A stretch of DNA of 64,000 nucleotides, taken from NCBI GenBank assembly GCA_038093515.1, contig JBBPSI010000004.1, positions 431,976-495,975 of the forward strand, in the 5' to 3' direction. Position numbers and translations under genes: made by a program. Source of the stretch: Butyriboletus loyo (lineage: Eukaryota; Basidiomycota; Agaricomycetes; Boletales; Boletaceae). Of this stretch, positions 34,399-46,498 are shown one piece after another. The notes under the pieces were generated by a model. The model did no database searches. It worked only from the letters and a program-made list of their open reading frames with translations, and was not told the DNA's origin. Every line of letters begins with the position of its first letter. Position 1 is the stretch's first letter.

Positions 34399-36041
34399 TT
34401 AATCATGGATCTGAACCTTGATTGCACCCTGTGTAGGGTCCGCTGCGACATGGAATGCTGACACCGCATCTTCGAGCTTGAATCGATGGGTCGCGAGGGG
34501 CTTGAGGTTGATGAGACCACTCGCTACGAGCCGAATCGCTTTAGGATACTGGGAGACGCCCCTTAAGTGACGGTAGACGAATGGTACTAAATCAGGCCCT
34601 CACTTGGTTTGCATAACGATATTGAAAGCTGACATCGATTTCGTTCGCACTGAGATGCATGAATGGGAACTGTGACAGTTAATGTAGATGATTCTGACAT
34701 GTTGGTCGAGCAATGCATTACCATTTGTTCGTTCTTGCCAACTCCAATGATGAAGACCTTGCCGCCAAATTGTGTGGACTGCAATTGTTTTTCCTTGTGA
34801 AATTTTACTCTGCCGAGGATTGTCTCTACTCACATAGATGGCGGTGTGTATACTACTCTCAACGCCTGAACATTCGAGACTAAGCTTGATAGGTCCCTCA
34901 GCCGCTGCTTTGATCTTCTCAGCGGACTCCTTTGGGATTGATCCACGTTCGATGAGTACAGTGCGGACACCAGGAACCAGTTTCTTTGCGAAATCGAGGC
35001 GGTTCTGGAACAGGTCGGTAATAACAATGGGTTCTGCCCCGGCCGCTCTAGCAGAAAGCAAAGAAACCAACCCGATCGGCCCAGCACCACTGAAAAGCCA
35101 TCAGGTAAATACGAATGTAATTCACAAATCCGAAGTACCAAATGAGGGTGGAGTCACCAAGACGAAGGCCGCTGCGCTCGATACCAGCCAGCGCAACGGC
35201 TAGGGGCTCGCATAAAGAGCCCTCCTCGAACGAGACTGAATCGGGCAGACGATGGAGCCATTCAGCAGGATGCAAGTGCCATCTAGTGAGTGTCCCTGTT
35301 AAACGCGACATACTATTAGACATTATTTCCAGTCCACGATACGCAACGCACCGTGGAAAGGTGGAGTCGAGAAGAAGACAACGTCAGGACCTGCATGTTC
35401 TCTGTCAGCGTCCAGGAATGCTTGGGCATGGTATATAGCTATGACGCGTACATGCATTATACCTGCCGACCCTGCAGTAGTCACATGATGGCTTGGAGCA
35501 AGGTACGCCTGCCTCAATCGCGACGCGATCACCTGGGCGTGTCGTTGAGCCTGATCACCAAGTTTTGTCATAGCACATGCTCACCTGCTTTCCACTGCGT
35601 GACTCCTTCTCCAATTTCCACGACTTCCCCAGCGGACTCGTGACCGGAGCCACACTAGAGCAGGTCACTTGGTTACCCCCTTGGAAACAAGATAAATGAT
35701 GAACTTACTTCGTCTGTCACAACCATCGAATCGCCTACACGACCATGCTTCCAAAAGTGCACATCGCTCCTGTTAACCGGTAGCCAATATGTAGATCGAG
35801 TGCGCCAAAGTCACCATCGCACATACCCACAGATTCCCGTAGCACGCACGTGGAGCAAGACCTGACCGGGGCCAGGCTTGGGACGTGGTTTTTCAACAAG
35901 ATGGATCTCGTGTCCAGGATTGTAGAACGCTGCGATATTGGCGTTAGGAGATGGTGTCTCGTTTAGCCCGAGGACACGAAAAAAGGGGTCGTCAAGGACG
36001 GTGCGCGGATTATAGATGTTTGCAAAACCACCGTCAGGCAT
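34399..36041 (-). CDS. Zinc-dependent polyol dehydrogenase (L-arabinitol/xylitol/sorbitol dehydrogenase family)
   Basis: Medium-chain NAD(P)-dependent dehydrogenase acting on sugar alcohols. Ten exons (36041-35827, 35769-35709, 35654-35585, 35532-35452, 35390-35352, 35295-35139, 35089-34834, 34778-34722, 34669-34604, 34548-34399) give 383 residues. Catalytic zinc ligands are the Cys in TGICGSDVHFW, the His-Glu in [10 protein letters not shown] and the Glu in [11 protein letters not shown]. The Rossmann motif is [10 protein letters not shown] with the acidic residue of [10 protein letters not shown] at the end of the second strand, typical for NAD use. [15 protein letters not shown] closes the family signature. 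The structural zinc loop keeps two Cys (CSKPSCDYC) but is shorter than usual. About 35 extra residues precede the domain. Substrate not decidable from sequence; L-arabinitol or xylitol most likely in a plant-degrading fungus. Confidence 0.85.
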
Positions 36042-37438
36042 TGGAGTAAGATGTTTCAAGATTGGAGCTTCGTCGATCAATGATCACTAGCGTGGACCAT
36101 GAAGTTATACCCACAATGCATCGATATCGGAACGATGCGCATGTGCTGGTCAGCAGATCACAGAACTTGATGGGCTTGGTGCCGGGGCGCCTCGGTCCGG
36201 GATGACCACATCATCTGATTCGGAACATCTCTACTATCATGTCTCCCTAGATGCACACTTTGGCCATTTCTTGAATAACTACACGATTTATTCTCTTTGG
36301 TCATGGAGGTTGTGCTCTGATCTCTCATCTATGAGCTCGTACAACAACTGCTGTTTTGAGGACAATCGATGCGATACTCATCTCTGCCTACTACTTCATT
36401 CATCAGTGAAACGGTTATTGGTCGGAACCACCGGTTAGCTGTCTGTAGCTGTCTGTGGCACTCGGCTACACCCGGTTAGCATCGGAAACCAGTAACTGTT
36501 TTACTGATGTTGTACAGAATACAATTCTTACCATTTTAATTAAGGTTATCCGCACATAGATATAGATCATATATAGAATTGTGAGCAGAAGATGCCATTG
36601 GCATGTGCGGAGATATGATAGTACAGGGATCACCGGCACCCTCCAGATTCGTGTAGGTAATTCGTCTCGGTGTGGGAGCCATCACACGCGCTATGATAGG
36701 CACACGGAGAACAAGTCCAAGTCGACCAAGGCTAAAGTACTCACACCGCTTGATTCCCGGCCTGTCCGAAACGAAATTGAGAAGTTCCGGATGCTTTATA
36801 TAGGACAGTGGTACTCAGTGATCATACTTCCGATGCCATTCGAACGCTGCAATCCTACAGCAAAGGCGGTAGTCATCCAGTGATCTAGTCTGCATTCGCC
36901 GTTCGGTGTGCAAGCAATTTATCACTGGTACCGTAAGGTGGCGGGGAACAATAACGCGGAGAAAGGAACTATTGGCGCGGAACCATTGGCATCACATTAA
37001 TGCCATTTATAAGCCACCTATTTGCTTTCCCTCCGCTGGAGGGCAGCGGTGGATTGGACCTATCTCAAGCCGAGATAGAAGCGGGCTGAATGTATCAGGA
37101 GAAATGTTGAGATAAGGAAGAGATATCAAAGCGAGGGCGCTGTCTGTTCAAGGCAAGAAAAATCACACGAAGCAATAGGAGGATAAAGACGTCAAGTTCC
37201 GTCATACGTGCATGTCTTTGTCCTCAAACCTGTGAAATGTTTCGGACTGTTTTGCAATGACTCTTGGGCGGATATTTCACGCGCAGGGATTCTGGCATTT
37301 GTGCCATCAAGGAATCTCATGTACACGACCCGATTACGACCCCTGTTGTACTCCGTTGGAAAACTTATTGCTCATGTGGGTGAATACAATCATTTTCTGT
37401 GATAACGAGTATGGTGGACCAGCCTTGACCTGAACAGA
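36042..37438. other. Long intergenic region with a short direct repeat
   Basis: About 1.4 kb upstream of the polyol dehydrogenase and downstream of epsilon-COP. Frames are all short. A local duplication is visible at 36431-36480: the 9-mer CCGGTTAGC occurs at both ends and GCTGTCTGT is repeated between them. Plausibly the regulated promoter of the dehydrogenase lies in the left part. No RNA gene seen. Confidence 0.45.
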
Positions 37439-38560
37439 TCACGAGGCAGCGACCACAGCACGCGGTGGTATCTCGTATTTCGTGGCACATGAATCAAAAA
37501 GGTCTGCCTTGGAACTGAGGTCCGTAACCATTGGGTGTGAAGGGTATTGGTTTGACAACCGACTACGAAAAAGACGTTGCTTGAGCACTATCCACGAACG
37601 GGCGATCAATACAAATCAACCTACCTCCAGAGCTCCTCCGCTTCGCCGCGTTTTCCTGCACCGAGACCGGCGGCGACGGTCATGGCAGCGAGGACCTCAT
37701 CTACTCCTCGTTCAGTTTGCGCACGCGACAAGATACCGGCAGCTTCTTCTAAATCACTTCGTGCAGCTGCCAATTCGCCGCGCAAAGTGCGTACCACCCC
37801 TCTTCCAACGAACAAGGCAGCTGAAGACACGGAAGGATTCGCGAGCTGCTCGGTGTAAAAGGAACTAGCGCAGGCGTATGGCTCCCCTGACCGTCAGATT
37901 CAGTTAACGCAAAGAGCAAGGTTTAGGCTCTAACTTACCACTTGTTCCATGGGCGCCGGTGGCGAGAGAGATGATGGCTTCGGATAACTGTAAGACAAGG
38001 GCATCTGGGTTAGCTTGCAGCGCCGTCGACAGTATCCTTCGAGCGGTGTTTGGTCGGGAGAGAGATAAATAGATGTGAATGAGGACAGCAGATCTGTAGA
38101 AGGATGGATTCGCTCGGAAGGGATTAATGAAATGTGACAAGAACGCTCACGATTCGTTGCCGGCCGTGGCGGAATCACGCAGCGTCTCGAGAGCTTCCTC
38201 GATCTCGCCGGCACGGATAAACGCTGTAGCTGCTAATACGGCTACCACGTCCCTTTCCCATTCCCCAATGTGTTCGTCCCCTCCGGGCTCAATTTCGACA
38301 CAAAGGTCACGGAGGGTCTCGAGACCTTCCTCGCCCTGGGCTAATGCAGCAATGGCGCGAAGTGCGACATTGTCTGAGACATTTGGGATCAAGGCAAGAG
38401 CGGAGGCTGAATCGCCAGATGCGAGATGGGCACGGGCCTTGTAAAGGATGGTTGGGATGTAGTCTGGTGAGGAGGGGTCGGGTACTGGCGTTTGGATGAG
38501 GGCAGGATAAGCGCCGAGAGTGAATTGTTGTTTGATGTGGTAAAGTCGGGAAGAATCCAT
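37439..38560 (-). CDS. SEC28: Coatomer subunit epsilon (epsilon-COP)
   Basis: Subunit of the COPI coat, binds alpha-COP and stabilises it during retrograde Golgi-to-ER transport. Four exons (38560-38151, 38093-37939, 37886-37625, 37562-37439) give 316 residues. The start MDSSRLYHIKQQFTLGAYPALI matches the epsilon-COP N-terminus; an in-frame ATG further upstream at 38635 would add 25 residues. The body is a TPR-like helical solenoid (YKARAHLASGDSASALALI, AATAFIRAGEIEEALETL, HIYLSLSRPNTARRIL, LQANPDALVLQLSEAII, GRGVVRTLRGELAAARSDLEEA), ending in NQYPSHPMVTDL and KADLFDSCATKYEIPP. The last exon is recovered only by splicing at 37563-37624. Divergent from the dioxygenase gene. Confidence 0.9.
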
Positions 38561-38961
38561 GGAGAGTTGCTGCGAGGAAGCGGAAGAAGAGAAAGTGGGA
38601 TTACATAATGTGACATGGGAACTACTCGGTTCCATTATACTATTGGCGCAGAAACGCCGGTCAGTGAAGGCCTTCAACTTTGTAGCTACAATGCCAATCC
38701 GATGGTAAAGAACTGTCCGCTATCCAGCGTCGGTGATGACACCGCGAACAGCTCCTCATCTGTCTACTGGACGATAGGCGATGGTCGTCCAAGTTATTCG
38801 CTGCGCATTACGTTGTCGGCGCAAAGAGGGCCGCCGCATCAGAATGCGGTTGGGCGTTGTTCGGCTCAGGCCATCAACGGCGCGAAGTCGCTCAATTCGC
38901 CCTTGCCGAGAGCTATAAGTAGCATTCGAACCGTTCTCCCTTCTCTTCGCCCCCGTTCACC
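38561..38961. promoter_or_regulatory. Divergent promoter region, epsilon-COP / fatty-acid dioxygenase
   Basis: 401 bp between two divergent start codons. Part of it is open on the epsilon-COP side (to 38635). The right end has AGCTATAAGTAGC about 55 bp before the dioxygenase ATG, a possible TATA element with a pyrimidine-rich leader (TTCTCCCTTCTCTTCGCCCC). Assignment by position. Confidence 0.45.
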
Positions 38962-41900
38962 ATGTCTGCATTCATTTCGTCACGATTCTCCACCAAGAGC
39001 CAGCCCGTGAGTCTGTTCCGATTTCACACTCGCGTAATGTCATTCTCATCAGGATGGCCAGGCGTCGCCCGTCGCTGAATATGCCGCGACTTCCTCGTCG
39101 AGCGAATCGGCGACTACAAAGGCCCTTGGAGCCGTCAAAGACCTGGTATGTCTATGCCACTCGAGGCTATTGCAATCAATCTAATGTAGTTGTAGATGAG
39201 GCGTGCTGCTGAGGACATAAATGAATCGACGCTCGTGGGTCTCCTCCGTAAGGCTTTGGGAGCTAATCTGACATTTGTTGCAGTCCGCTGTTCTCGACAC
39301 TATTAATCATGCGGGTGCCGTTGATGACCGAAAGATGTTGGTGAGTTTCAAACCAAGCTTCTTCTGTTGCCACTCCTTGACATCCTTCTGCTGAATTGAT
39401 CAGCTTGAGCATATCTTGACTTTCATGGCCAATCACCCATCAGGCAAAATCCAAGACCTTGCTCAGAGCTTTGTTGTCAGGAATTGTGAGTACTCATCTG
39501 GATGGTGCTTATCTTTGTCATTCACCCCCCATTCCAAAGTGTACAATGATCTTTCTCATCCTCCCTCAACATTCATGGGTCCTGAATATGCATTCCGGAC
39601 GGCGGATGGGTCCAACAACAATCCTGATTGCCCAAACATGGGCAAGGCCGGGACGCCATATGCACGTTCCGTGCAACAGGCTGGCCCCCTTCCACTCAAT
39701 CAGTTGCCTGATGCTGGTCTGGTATTTGATACTCTGCTTCGTCGAGACGAGGTAATATCCTATTTTAGTAGAGTCTTCCGCCGAGATTAACGATACGCTT
39801 CTAGTTCCGAAAACATCCTGCTGGCTTATCATCTTTGATGTTTTCCTTTGCTGCCCTTGTTATTCATAGTGTCTTCCGAACTGATCACAGAAATGTGAAC
39901 ATTAACATGACTTCTGGCTATGTTGACCTCGCCCCGTTGTATGGTAACGACCAAGCTACGCAAGACAAGGTGCTGTCTCCACGCGTTAAACCTACAGCTT
40001 TCCTTACTTGTAGCCCAGCTCCGAATCAAAGATGGTCGAGGCTGTCTCCATCCCGATACATTTGCCGAGGATCGCTTGCTTCTCCTTCCCCCTGGCAGTG
40101 CCGCGATCCTTGTCCTGTTCAATCGCAACCACAATGTAAGCTTGCAAACATCCGGGCCTCAGATCTTCATAACCTTTGTCTAGTATATTGCCCGTCGTCT
40201 TCTGGAGATCAATGAACGGGGAAGTTGGGTCGACCCGTCCACACTACCGCCTAATTCTCACAAGTTGTTGAAACAAGAAGAAGGTTTGCGAATTCCCTAC
40301 ACTAATGGCATCGTTTATCTGAGAATCGCGCACCACAGAAATCTTCCAGATTGCACGCCTGTGTAATTGTTCCTGGTTCGCTGCAGTCGTATTCTCCGAC
40401 TACTTCTCCGCAATCCTGGGGCTTGTTCGGCAAGGTTCTAGCTGGAGTTTGGAACCTTTCGGCGAAATGCGTGACAATGATCGCAAATTATTTGAGCGTG
40501 GTCGTGGTAATGCATGCAGTGTCGAGGTTCGTGAACCATCATTGGTGCCACAGCTTTATTAACCATCTTTCGATAGTTCAATTGTTTGTACAGATGGCAC
40601 GCTACCACTTCCCTTGAAGATGAGGAGTGGATTAAGCTCCAGTTCGCAAAGAGTTTCCCGGACAAGGATCCCGAGCAGATCACCGTTGCTGATTTCTACA
40701 AGGCAGCGGCCAGATTTGAGGCAGTTGAACCTAGCATGGAGCATTGGACGTTTGACAAGTGAGTCAAGGGTTTAGTTCTAGTGTGTTGTCGCTGACTTGG
40801 TCGATGCGTAGGTTACAACGCCAACCAGATGGTACTTTCAAAGACTCAGATATTGCAAACATTCTGCAGAACTCGTGTGTGTCTTCTATTGCAAGATCCA
40901 CAGAAGCTCATGTCTACATTCAGGACGTCTCATCATGCGGCTGCCTTTGGTGCTCACGGTACACCGGGAATCATGAAAATGAACGAAGTTATGGGTATTG
41001 AGGCTAACCGTGCTTGGGGCGTTTGCTCGCTTAATAATTTTCGGAAATTCTTGGGCCTAAAAAGTGGGCATTTGTGCATGGTTTGTCTGCGAGTAATCAC
41101 TAACCCACAACTAGCATACTCGAGCTTCGAGGAATGGAACCCAGACAAAAAAGTCGCGGCAGCAGCGGAGAAGCTCTACGGACACGTTGATAACTTGGAG
41201 TTGTATGTCGGCCTCCAAGCCGAGGATACAAAGCCCGTGGTAGATGGTGCAGGTCTCTGCCCTGGCTACACTATCTCCCGTGCTATTCTCGCGGATGCTA
41301 TTGCTCTCACTCGTGGGGACCGATTCTATACTGAAGACTTCACCCCTTACAATATGACGTCCTGGGGCTTTGCCGATTGCCAGCGTGATCCCAATGGCTG
41401 GGGCTTCGGTTCCACCCTCGGGCGTCTGTTCCTTCGTACTCTGCCGAGCGACTATGACGAGAAGTCCGTGTATACTTGGTTCCCCCTCATGCACCCGGAG
41501 GCCATGGAGAAGTACCTCAAGGACCTAGGCAAGTTGGACAACTACTCACTGGAACGCCCAAAGAATTGTGTCCCACCTACCAACGTTTCTGGCTATGTCG
41601 AAGTTGGGGAGGTACTCAGAGATTCGCAGAACTTCGCTTCGGTGTCTGAGCAGCGTGCTAGTGAGGTCATCAAGGGCAAAGGGTGAGTCATTTGCACCCT
41701 CACTTAGTTTCAGAGTCTGAAACTTGGGTACTTGATAGGTTCTTCTCTGCATCTGCCGACGCGGCTCAAGTGCAGAAGGAATTTATAAGCGCTATAGCTT
41801 CATCACCCGAGGTTGTTGACAAGATTGGGCAGTACTTCTACAAGAAAACTACTGAGTTGGTTTCGACTGCTTCTTACTCGTTGATCAACACGAATACCAA

Positions 41901-43184
41901 GAGCGTGAACATTGTTGGTGACGTTTTGAAACTTGTCCCTGTCTACTGGGCAGCCTCAGAAATCGTGCGTATGCTTTCGTCTGAATACCGGCCCGCGTGT
42001 TTTCTCACGGTGTTTCCCTCAGGCCGGTATAACGCTCAAGGAAAAACCACATCAATCCGGTGCTTACACTCCCCAAGAGTTGTACAGTATACTCGGTGAA
42101 ATTTACCAGTAAGGATATGTCCACTGAAATTGTGTAAACAACTGAACAATTTGTAGATTCATCTTCCTTGATGTTGAGCCTGCCAAGTACATGGTCTTGA
42201 AACAGAAGGTCCGGGGACATGTTGAGGAGTTGTCTCAACATATCAAAGGTTCTTTTGGTATTGCCGGGTCTCGGGTGGGTGATTATTTACAATAGCTTGG
42301 CATACACTTATTCGCTCTACAGCTCTCCATAGCTGGGATCTTCGGAACTGTCTTCGGCAGAAAGAAGAGTGGTCACAATGAACTCTTGAAGCGCCTTTTT
42401 GAGCTTGGTCACTCTAACGAAGAGGTCGTCAACGAGATTCTGGCTCTTCTGGTTGGTGTGACCGTAGAGTTATCGCTAGGTAGGTGTAAATGTATGGTGT
42501 GGACGGCAGATGAACTAACGTTTCATTGTATAGCCTTGACAAATGTTGTCAACCTCCTGCTCGACTCTGAAGAGGACGCAACCTTCCGTACCCAGGCGAA
42601 GAGTGTCGACACCAAGGACATAACCGGTCTTGAGGCCTATGTCATTGAAGCATTGAGTTAGTACAACGTTATGCATGAAATCCATTTTAACTCTCCTATG
42701 TAGGAATCGACCCCCCCTTTGCGGGAGTCACTTATACTGCTAAGAAAGGCCACACCGTTGGTTCTCTCGCAGTCCAACAGGATGAACGCGTCTTTTTGGA
42801 TGTTGCTAGTGCTGGTATGAACGTGAGTTAGTCGTATTTAATCCATCCTCCGCTTTTCTGACTTTCTGGCGGCAGGGGGAAGCATTCCCGAACCCCACTA
42901 CTTTGGATGCGACTCGTACCCCACGTGAACGGTACCTCCAAGCAGATGTTGCTTTCAAGGTCGTTGGTGCTGATATTCCGCCTAAACTCATTGTCCAAGT
43001 GCTCCGGAGCATCCTTGCCCACGACAATGTCCGCCGTGGACCCGGTCAGTCTGGGAAGCTGCAGCGGTTCCAGGATAGTTCTCTCAGAGATTTGCGGTAC
43101 GTTTACTTGGATGCACAACAGTTCCGCAGTCCTTGGCCAACGTCCTTGACCGTCTTGTATGATGTACCTTCCTCGGCTGCTTGA
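38962..43184 (+). CDS. Ppo-type fatty-acid dioxygenase fused to a P450-like domain
   Basis: Fatty-acid heme dioxygenase (linoleate diol synthase/psi-factor producing oxygenase family), which oxygenates C18 fatty acids to signals for sporulation. Twenty-one exons, first 38962-39006 and last 42876-43184, give 1062 residues. N-terminal peroxidase/cyclooxygenase-like half: distal His in FAALVIHSVF, the calcium and heme region GYVDLAPLYGND, proximal His in LFNRNHNYIARRL, and the tyrosyl-radical site FNCLYRWHATT (Tyr at 40589). C-terminal half: P450-like (LALTNVVNLLLDSEEDATF, LEAYVIEALRIDPPFAGV), but where the heme-thiolate Cys should lie the sequence is VAFKVVGADIPPKLI (about 42945-42995), without Cys. 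The P450 half is therefore probably not an active hydroperoxide isomerase, as reported for A. nidulans PpoC. Expected product: a hydroperoxy fatty acid. Position of oxygenation unknown. Confidence 0.9.
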
Positions 43185-43639
43185 TACAGTACCCATGTTC
43201 GATGTACGGAGCCATCTAAACCCTGTTTCGATAACGTATTGGTTATTTGCATGCCCTGACTTGGTGTGATTGCATGAGTCGATCATGGATGCAAGCCAAG
43301 TTCAAGCTCAGCAAGGTTGACTAGCCATAGGCGTGACCATCCTAGGATGGTCGATATGCTAGTGCTTGGTCCGGGCACCAAAGCGGAACACACGAACACT
43401 CTTGAAAGAGTGTAGCTGTGGCATTGAATCGATGACCATGGGCGGTACTTATACAAAGCCACAGGTCCTGACACTCGGTGGATGCATGCCTGCGGTCCTC
43501 ACGGCTTCACAGGCTGTGTCTCCTAGTTCGCACGTTGACCTTTGCATCCTCTCTTTCTTCTCAATCTAAAGGTGCGTTGCTACGCCGTAGCATTCCGGTC
43601 ACGATTCCGAATGACCGACCATCGTCCAGATATACCCTC
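43185..43639. other. Intergenic region with two palindromes
   Basis: 455 bp between the dioxygenase stop and the lipase start. It contains a perfect 18-bp palindrome at 43335-43352 (GACCATCCTAGGATGGTC) and a near-perfect one at 43396-43413 (ACACTCTT-GA-AAGAGTGT). Both could be dyad protein-binding sites in the lipase promoter or a terminator-like hairpin of the dioxygenase transcript. No coding frame supported. Confidence 0.55.
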
Positions 43640-45302
43640 ATGACATCCATCCATCTACTCGTACTTATCCACGGCATGTGGGGCAATCCTGCCCATCTCG
43701 CTCACATGGACAAAATAATCCGTCACGTCAAAGGTAGTACCGAGAACACTGTTTCCGATGGGCCAGAACTTGCAGTCCTGGTAGCGAAAACAAACCGTGA
43801 CGAGTCAACATACGATGGAATTGACTGGGGTGGTGAGAGGGTTGCTCAGGAGGTAAATTATCTCTTTGTTTGGCTCTCCTTCATGCACCTCCTTACCTCG
43901 TCGTAGATCTTGGAAGAGATCAAGCATTACGAGAACCAGGGGAAGAGAGTCACTCGCTTCTCGGTAATGGGCTACAGCTTAGGGGGCCTACTTGCGCGAT
44001 ACGTCATTGGGTATGTGCTACCCGTTCCCCGCTGTACACGGGTGCGCTGATATGGCGTCTCTAAGGATCTTGCACCAAAACAAGTTCTTTGAGAGCGTGA
44101 TACCCGTCAACTTTAACACGGTAGCTACGCCACACATCGGCATACCTAGATTTCCTTCCACCCTTTCTGCGATTGTGAATTATATCGGCCCGAAGTTTCT
44201 GTCACGGACTGGGGAACAGTTTTTCTGTGTCGACAAGTGGTCACTAAGAGATAGACCACTCCTGGATGTTCTGGCTGACCCAGGTCAGTGTGTCTCATTT
44301 TCCAAGAGCATCGTGAGTCCTGAATGTACACGTAGACCACATTTTTTATCAGGCCCTCCTGCTCTTTCCCAACATAAGAATCTATGCAAATGCGTGAGTC
44401 GAGACAAGCTCGACGAGAAACATGATATTGACTTTCTCACAGGATCAATGATCTTACGGTGCCTTACGTTACTGCGGCAATCGAGGAGACTAATTTGTTT
44501 TCAGAATACGAGGAGAATGGTCTTCAAATGCATGTGTTGTCGCTTATCAACTTTCCAAGTACTCACTGTCCTCCAGAGAGTTTTATGACGATTACAAGCA
44601 TGTGATCAAGTCATATGCAATACCATCCTCTCCTTCACCGCCACGAGAACGACCAAAGACGAGCTGGCTCGCGAGAATCCGAACTCTGAGTCCTCCAGTG
44701 CCGCCTGCGCTCCATGGTGGTTTCCCCCTGAATCTCGTGAGTCCGTTGAGCTTTCTTCTCATGTGCATGTTCATGAACTACGCCTTTACCAGCTCGTGTA
44801 CGCGCTCCTTCCAATAATAATACCCACATTCTTCTTCCTTGCACTCGTCCGTCTCTCGATTTCATCCCACAACTCAAGGACTCGCCTCAATGCCCTTGAG
44901 GTTGATGGGACGAACAAGAAAAGACTTGCCCTCATCATTGCAGAGCTGGAAAGCAATATCGAAAGCGTCGTTCTCGATGCGTACGACGGTTCCCAGGGCA
45001 CCTCTTCTTCGCCTTCACCCCTGCCTAGCAAAGATCCCATCGATGACGTTCTGACGCCCCAGGCTGTGGTGAATGTCAGCCTGGATTCAAGACCTTCTCC
45101 GTCTCAGGCTTTGCTTAGCCCCGTACAGCGTCGCTGCATTGAGAACCTGAACAGAATACCCCAGTTGCGGAAAGAGCGCGCATTTTTCACGGGCGTCCGG
45201 AATTCGCATGCGATGATCGTATGTCGGGACGTCGAGCACTTCAAGTTCCATCTGGAGGGGGAAGGTGTACTACGACATTGGGCTGACCATTTTGAGCTAT
45301 AA
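43640..45302 (+). CDS. DUF676 serine lipase (Lpl1/Rog1-like)
   Basis: Alpha/beta-hydrolase of the DUF676 family; in yeast the relatives Lpl1 and Rog1 hydrolyse phospholipids or monoacylglycerol at lipid droplets. Model of seven exons (43640-43852, 43907-44010, 44066-44312, 44353-44393, 44443-44519, 44579-44736, 44793-45302) gives 449 residues. Seen: LLVLIHGMWGNP (oxyanion loop), the nucleophile elbow VMGYSLGGLLARYV (Ser at about 43973), VATPHIGIPR, and NDLTVPYVTA with the acidic residue. A hydrophobic segment (LVYALLPIIIPTFFFLALV) near residue 285 suggests membrane or droplet attachment, then a charged, poorly conserved tail. The catalytic His is not certain. The junction at 44519/44579 is the least sure; its donor GTCTTC is weak but the frame needs an intron there. 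Confidence 0.8.
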
Positions 45303-45747
45303 CCATGGCTACGCTACATGGTGATTTTTTTTGTGGTGGACTATATAATTGTACGTGAATGATGCATTTAGGTCGTATAGTAATAGTAGGCACCTGAAGC
45401 TTGAAGGCCGATCTGTGGCCATTATTGCAGTACATATTGTTGTCTATCAATCAGTGGGATTCTGAGAAATTGAAACTTCCTCCCGACGCTTGACAAAAGG
45501 ACGATAACTCCGCAGTATCACCAGAATGACCAGGTCTTTATTTGTGCAAAGCAGTATTGTGTTGACTGGATACGACGTAACGACGCACCGACTTGGAAGA
45601 ACAAAGAAGCACATTGCGCCAGCTCCCACTGAGCCACTCCTCCTCTTTCATTATAAAGCAAAGCCGCTTCTCAGGAGATGCAACTCGTTAACTTGACCAT
45701 CCAACGCGGATCGAGCAAACCACCGTCGACTGATAGTCGAGCCAAGA
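45303..45747. other. Intergenic region
   Basis: About 445 bp after the lipase stop. AT-rich directly after the stop (GTGATTTTTTTTGTGG), consistent with a 3' untranslated region. Nothing else supported. Confidence 0.45.
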
Positions 45748-46068
45748 ATGCCCCCAGCCCGACGACAACTTAGAGCTCTGGGGAGCCTTCAACTCGTCGG
45801 ATATCCAAACAACCCAACCAGTGAGTCCCCGCACACGGTCGTTCATCAAACGACAAAAATGATATTCAGCACACGATACCTGCCACGAACAGAAGTGATC
45901 ACAGAACTTGCTTTCATCGCTGATGAGCACCATGACGCTCACGCTCGGGCAGAAGGCCCCGGGCAACTTGAAAGCGCCGATGTCGATACGCCGCTCGAGG
46001 TGCAGTTTGACGATTTCATGGACGGGGGTACGATCTTGGCTATACTGCGTGTCTCTGGTACGTTGTAA
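45748..46068 (+). CDS. Uncharacterised small ORF, possibly the first part of a larger gene
   Basis: I do not recognise it. Open for 106 codons without splicing. The part TRYLPRTEVITELAFIADEH and TPLEVQFDDFMDGGTILAIL looks protein-like. Further in-frame-looking pieces follow (RGKGTKTRQRKMTVEQAAAVLLV at about 46095-46165, and GHVELIVKENDPHTVDVIKILPLARR at about 46233-46313), so a multi-exon gene ending near 46330 is possible, but the intervening gaps (about 30 nt) are too short for an ordinary intron here. Treat as unresolved. Confidence 0.3.
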   Translation: MPPARRQLRALGSLQLVGYPNNPTSESPHTVVHQTTKMIFSTRYLPRTEVITELAFIADEHHDAHARAEGPGQLESADVDTPLEVQFDDFMDGGTILAILRVSGTL

Positions 46069-46498
46069 TGAATGCGTACCTTTGCAGTAAACTCTCGAGG
46101 GAAAGGCACGAAGACGAGGCAGAGGAAGATGACGGTCGAGCAAGCTGCTGCCGTCTTGCTCGTCATGGTATACCATTTCCTTTTCGCTCTATTCGCACCG
46201 CATCTCAGGGGAAGGGATCATTCTAGGTTCAAAAGGGTCATGTGGAACTAATTGTCAAAGAGAACGATCCTCACACTGTCGATGTGATAAAGATACTTCC
46301 CCTGGCAAGGAGAATGTCGGTGGCAACATCATGATCTAATCAAAGGACGCGCTCAACTCCATTGGACAGACTTGCAACATTCTTTCCCAAACTGAGGGGT
46401 TATGGTGACATCCCGTATGACCAACAATATCGTGGGGCTATCGCGCTGGCCAAACGCCATTTTTTCCCGAAAGGAAATACCCCTACAAAGAGAGAAGT

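Noticed and set aside
44543..44568. 26-nt intron (GTGTTG to CCAAG) in the lipase gene
   Set aside because: Too short; a 59-nt intron 44520-44578 also restores the frame and has normal length.
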